Positions 60,597 to 64,000 of a stretch of DNA of 64,000 nucleotides are shown in pieces; position 1 is the stretch's first letter, and every line of letters starts with the position of its first letter. The stretch is from assembly GCF_900143015.1 (NCBI RefSeq), contig NZ_FSRT01000001.1, positions 868,001-932,000 on the forward strand, read 5' to 3'. Source of the DNA: Fibrobacter sp. UWB11 (GTDB lineage Bacteria; Fibrobacterota; Fibrobacteria; Fibrobacterales; Fibrobacteraceae). The position numbers and the translations under genes were made by a program. Under the pieces are notes generated by a model. It did no database searches. It was given only the letters and a program-made list of their open reading frames with translations, and was not told where the DNA came from.

Positions 60597-61844
60597 ATGA
60601 ACAAACTCGAACTCCTCATTGCATGGCGTTACTTGGGGGCTCAACGCAAGAGTCTCTTTGTTTCGCTTATTGGTATTTTCAGTATGCTCGGCGTTTCCAT
60701 CGGCGTGTTTGCGCTGGTGGTGGCACTTGCGGCGGTCAACGGTTTTGAAGAAGAGGTCACGGCCCAGATGATTGGGAAGGATGCTCACTTTGAACTGATG
60801 GCGTACAATGGCAATCCGATTGGTCCTTACGACAGCTTGACTAAAGAGGTGCATGCTCGCGTGCCTGACGTTGTTGCTTCGTCGCCGTTTATCGTTTACA
60901 AGGTGGGCATTAGCTCCAAGAAGGTGAACGATGGCATTGTCATTTACGGCATTGACCCGGCGACAGCCAAGGGCGTGACGGATATCCATAAATACATCAA
61001 GTGGGGAGAATACTCGGTCGACAGTCTCGAAGACATGGGTGGCAAACGCCGTCCGGGAATTATTCTCGGGACTGGGCTTGCGGCGCGCTTGCGCGTTGTC
61101 GTTGGTGACAAACTCGTGTTGCAGACATTCCAGAGTCCGGACGAGGCGATGAGTGCTGGTGGTCCGAAGATGATGATGTGCGTGGTGAGCGGCATCTTCG
61201 AAACGGGTACTTACGAATACGATGGAAACCTTGCGTATGTCGGCATCTCGGATTTGCAGAAGTTGCTTGGCATGGGAAACACTGTGACCGGCATCCAGTT
61301 CCGCATCAAGGATCACTGGAAAGCGGGCGAGGCGGTCGATAGCATGGCGACTTGGCTATCTTATCCGTATTACGGGATGGATTGGAAGTCCAAAAATATC
61401 ACGCTCCTCAAGTGGATGAACTACGAAAAGTTCATTGTGGCGGCGGTGATTTGTTTGATTATCTTGGTCGCTGCATTCAACATCATCAGCTCGCTTATCA
61501 TGGTGGTGATTGACAAGACGAAGGAAATCGGCATCTTGCGTAGCATGGGCTTTAGCAAGGCGGGCATCATGCGTGTGTTCATGCTGATGGGAAGTTTCAT
61601 TGGCGTGGGCGGTACCGTTGTGGGTGGCTCGATTGGGCTTATCTTGTGCAAACTGCAAGAGGCTTACCACTTCATTAAGTTACCGGGCGATGTGTACGTG
61701 ATTCCGTATTTCCCGATCTCGGTGCATGCGATTGACGTGATTTTGATTTTTGTAATTGGTATTGTCTTGTGCGTGTCCGCGACACTTTTGCCGGCATGGA
61801 AAGCAAGCCGATTGGATCCTGTGGGGGCTATTAGACATGAGTAG
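60597..61844 (+). CDS. lolC: LolC/LolE-family lipoprotein-releasing permease
   Basis: The membrane subunit of an ABC transporter that releases lipoproteins from the inner membrane for transfer to the outer membrane. The 415-residue protein has the family layout: an N-terminal helix (IAWRYLGAQRKSLFVSLIGI then FSMLGVSIGVFALVVAL), a large periplasmic domain (~50-270), and three C-terminal helices (KFIVAAVICLIILVAAFNII, an LMGSFIGVGGTVVGG segment, and a last helix near 390). The IDKTKEIGILRSMGFSKAGI coupling helix contacts the ATPase. One permease gene is present; whether it is C, E or a fused homodimer type cannot be told. It overlaps lolD by eight bases. Confidence 0.92.
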   Translation: MNKLELLIAWRYLGAQRKSLFVSLIGIFSMLGVSIGVFALVVALAAVNGFEEEVTAQMIGKDAHFELMAYNGNPIGPYDSLTKEVHARVPDVVASSPFIVYKVGISSKKVNDGIVIYGIDPATAKGVTDIHKYIKWGEYSVDSLEDMGGKRRPGIILGTGLAARLRVVVGDKLVLQTFQSPDEAMSAGGPKMMMCVVSGIFETGTYEYDGNLAYVGISDLQKLLGMGNTVTGIQFRIKDHWKAGEAVDSMATWLSYPYYGMDWKSKNITLLKWMNYEKFIVAAVICLIILVAAFNIISSLIMVVIDKTKEIGILRSMGFSKAGIMRVFMLMGSFIGVGGTVVGGSIGLILCKLQEAYHFIKLPGDVYVIPYFPISVHAIDVILIFVIGIVLCVSATLLPAWKASRLDPVGAIRHE

Positions 61845-62517
61845 TTTATTGCAAACAGTCGACCTTCGCAGAGTTTTTTCCGAAACGGGTGAAAAACTTG
61901 AGATTCTTAAAGGCGTGAATTTTTCGATGGATGCGGGCGAACTTGTGGCGCTCACGGGTTCATCGGGTTCCGGCAAATCGACGTTCTTGAATTTGGTCGG
62001 AATGCTCGATACGCCGACTTCGGGCGAGATCTTGTTCAAGGGCAAGCCGCTTAGCAAGTTCAATAGCGAAGAACGCGATATGTACCACCGTTCGCATGTG
62101 GGATTTGTGTTTCAGTTCCATCACTTGCTCACGGAATTTACGGCGCTCGAAAACGTTTGCGTGCCGGGACGCATTCTCGGAACTCCAGAAAAGGAATGTC
62201 GCGAACGTGCTGAAATGCTTTTGGAAACGGTCGGACTTAAGGAACGCCTCAAGCACTTGCCGCGTGAACTTTCGGGCGGTGAACGCCAGCGAATTGCAAT
62301 CGCGCGTGCGCTCATGAACAACCCGTCCCTCGTTTTTGCAGATGAACCGAGCGGTAATTTGGACGAAGCGAATTCGGCGAAATTGAACGAACTCTTTGGC
62401 GAACTCAACGAAAAGTTCCATCAGGCGTTTTTGATTGTGACGCACGATGAAAAACTTGCGCAGTTTGCAAAACGCCGTGTGATTATGCATAATGGTGTTA
62501 TTCAGAATGCGGAGTAG
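61837..62517 (+). CDS. lolD: LolD-type ABC transporter ATPase
   Basis: The ATPase of the lipoprotein-releasing transporter. I start it at ATG 61837 (MSSLLQTVDLRRVF), overlapping the permease stop; an in-frame TTG 27 codons upstream lies deep within lolC and is unlikely. The 226-residue length is typical. Walker A is GSSGSGKSTFLN, the Q-loop is in FVFQFHHLL, the signature is LSGGERQRIAIARAL, Walker B is LVFADEPSGNLD, and the H-loop is IVTHD. The eight-base overlap implies translational coupling with the permease. clpC follows after 14 bases with no terminator. Confidence 0.94.
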   Translation: MSSLLQTVDLRRVFSETGEKLEILKGVNFSMDAGELVALTGSSGSGKSTFLNLVGMLDTPTSGEILFKGKPLSKFNSEERDMYHRSHVGFVFQFHHLLTEFTALENVCVPGRILGTPEKECRERAEMLLETVGLKERLKHLPRELSGGERQRIAIARALMNNPSLVFADEPSGNLDEANSAKLNELFGELNEKFHQAFLIVTHDEKLAQFAKRRVIMHNGVIQNAE

Positions 62518-62531
62518 GTGGAAGGAAAGTT

Positions 62532-64000
62532 ATGGCAGATATTAACGGTATTTTTTCAGCTAAGGCAAAAGCAGCGCTGCAGGCGGCACGTATTGCAGCC
62601 CGCAATTTAGGGAGCGACTGCGTTACGGTAGAACACCTTTTGTTTGGTCTTGTTCGCGAGGATTCTGGTGTTGCCTCGGAAACGCTCAAGGCTTTGAAGG
62701 TCAACCTCACGGAACTCAGCGAGACTATCCAGCGTGCGTTGAGTACAAATGGCGGCCTTATGACGGTCGGTGGCGATGCCCACGGCGGTCTTTTAACGTT
62801 TACGGCACAATGCAAGGCGGTGCTTTACAATGCCGCAAAGATTGCTAAGGAAGAAGGGGTCCAGTTCATTGGCCCGGAACATTTAATGCTTGCTATTTTG
62901 CAGCAGACGGATTCTCCGGCGGCAGCGACACTTTCGACGTACAATGTGACGTTTGAAAACTACCAGGAAATGCTGATGCAAATCAAGCGTCAGGCTGATG
63001 GTCAACCGTTGGATGATGGTCAGCCCGAAGATGAACCGCGTGAACGTTATACGCAAACTCGTCAGGCTTCTCCGTCTCGTTCCAAGACTCCGATTCTCGA
63101 ACATTTCGGTCGTGATTTGACGGCTATGGCTCGCGCAGGCAAGCTTGACCCGATTATCGGTCGTGAAGCTGAAATTGAACGCTTGATTCAGATTCTTTGC
63201 CGTCGCAAAAAGAATAATCCTGCGCTTATCGGTGAACCGGGCGTGGGTAAGACTGCAATTATCGAAGGCTTGGCTCTCAAGATTGTGCAGCGCAAGATTC
63301 CGGATCTCTTGGCGAACAAGCGCGTGGTAACGCTTGACGTTGCTGCAATGGTGGCTGGTACAAAGTATCGAGGTCAGTTTGAAGAACGTGTGAAGGGTCT
63401 CATCATGGAACTTCAGCGCGTTGGCAATTCTGTGATTCTCTTTATCGATGAACTCCATACGATTGTGGGCGCCGGCGGTTCTGAAGGCAGCCTCGATGCA
63501 TCGAACATCTTTAAGCCCGCTCTTGCTCGTGGCGAACTCCAGTGCATTGGTGCTACGACTTTTGATGAATACCGCAAGTACATCGAAAAGGATGCCGCTC
63601 TAGAACGCCGATTCCAGACGATTGTGGTGAATCCGCCGACGGTTGAAGATTCAATTCAAATTTTGGATGGTCTCCGCCCGAAGTATGAACAACATCATAA
63701 TGTTCGTTACACGCCGGATGCGGTGCGTGCTGCAGTTGAACTGAGTGAACGCTATATTAGCGAACGCTTCTTGCCGGACAAGGCGATTGACGTGCTCGAC
63801 GAAGCGGGCGCGCGAGTTCGTTTGAATTCCATCAAGATTCCGCAAGACCTGCAGAACATGGAAGACGAACTCGGTGATTGCCTCCAGAAGAAAGAAGAAG
63901 CTGTCGCCAATCAGGATTACGCCTCTGCGGCGGAATACCGCGCCCGCGAAGAAGAATTGCAGAACAGCATTGCAGAACGCAAAAAGCAATTGCAAAACGA
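62532..64000 (+). CDS. clpC: ClpC-type Hsp100 ATPase (3' end outside the window)
   Basis: An AAA+ unfoldase that feeds proteins to ClpP. About 490 codons are present: the Clp-N repeat pair (1-145, [20 protein letters not shown] and [11 protein letters not shown]), a linker, then the first AAA+ domain with Walker A ([13 protein letters not shown]), Walker B ([16 protein letters not shown]) and arginine-finger region ([13 protein letters not shown]). The middle domain begins with [20 protein letters not shown], a UVR-like motif that marks ClpC rather than ClpB. GGAAGGAAAG precedes the ATG, 14 bases after lolD. The product is probably cytoplasmic and stress-related. Confidence 0.93.
   Translation, partial: MADINGIFSAKAKAALQAARIAARNLGSDCVTVEHLLFGLVREDSGVASETLKALKVNLTELSETIQRALSTNGGLMTVGGDAHGGLLTFTAQCKAVLYNAAKIAKEEGVQFIGPEHLMLAILQQTDSPAAATLSTYNVTFENYQEMLMQIKRQADGQPLDDGQPEDEPRERYTQTRQASPSRSKTPILEHFGRDLTAMARAGKLDPIIGREAEIERLIQILCRRKKNNPALIGEPGVGKTAIIEGLALKIVQRKIPDLLANKRVVTLDVAAMVAGTKYRGQFEERVKGLIMELQRVGNSVILFIDELHTIVGAGGSEGSLDASNIFKPALARGELQCIGATTFDEYRKYIEKDAALERRFQTIVVNPPTVEDSIQILDGLRPKYEQHHNVRYTPDAVRAAVELSERYISERFLPDKAIDVLDEAGARVRLNSIKIPQDLQNMEDELGDCLQKKEEAVANQDYASAAEYRAREEELQNSIAERKKQLQN

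Noticed and set aside
59034-61316. A 760-codon minus-strand frame opposite lysS and lolC
   Set aside because: It crosses two certain genes and is His/Val/Phe-rich, as expected of a shadow frame.
1-64000. CRISPR arrays, insertion sequences, integrases or prophage structural genes
   Set aside because: No regularly spaced direct repeats of CRISPR type, no transposase or integrase motifs, and no capsid, terminase or portal-like gene were seen. DUF1353 alone is not enough to call a prophage.

Overview
The window looks like a Fibrobacter chromosome (Fibrobacterota, a rumen/gut fibre degrader). The housekeeping genes leuCD, prfC, lysS, a LolCDE-type transporter and clpC have moderate-GC codon use, TATATT-type -10 elements precede several of them, and there is a giant secreted protein of cadherin-like repeats. 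The assignment is inferred from gene content and style; no database search was possible.

Layout. Positions 1-6.3 kb hold a partial unknown gene, a LuxR-type regulator with its helix-turn-helix at the N-terminus, a coupled gene pair whose first member resembles the DUF4255/Pvc16 family of contractile injection systems, a DUF1353 protein and a membrane HD-GYP phosphodiesterase. Positions 6.6-39.0 kb form a block that is clearly more AT-rich in third codon positions than its flanks, with no housekeeping gene and no protein with an obvious signal peptide. A tRNA-Arg(CCT) gene with promoter and terminator sits at the right edge of this block. The rest (39.3-64 kb) is ordinary chromosome: small membrane proteins and lipoproteins, a YkuD L,D-transpeptidase, leuC-leuD, an M23 protein with an internal membrane segment, the 2,135-residue cadherin-like protein, a UDG-family glycosylase, prfC, lysS, lolC-lolD and the start of clpC.

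The AT-rich block is the most interesting part. Its left half holds modular proteins that look like effectors. Two tandemly duplicated PLAT-PLAT-propeller proteins come first, then a PLAT protein fused to a papain/C39-like cysteine peptidase. Two more proteins share a nearly identical N-terminal module but end in different domains: a zinc-dependent phospholipase C and a conserved His/Cys domain of unknown function. Two minus-strand proteins carry further copies of the same ~115-residue beta domain. Its right half is a single 18.5 kb operon of five genes: a 2,156-residue DUF6603 protein ending in that same beta domain, three very large uncharacterised proteins (1,197, 1,534 and 639 residues) with recognisable but unnamed family motifs, and a propeller protein with two DUF2934-like insertions. 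The shared domains tie both halves together.

My reading is that this is one system: a large soluble assembly plus modular enzymes exported, or released by lysis, through a route that does not use Sec. The function is not established. The sequence shows the gene order, shared domains and catalytic motifs; the delivery model is inference.
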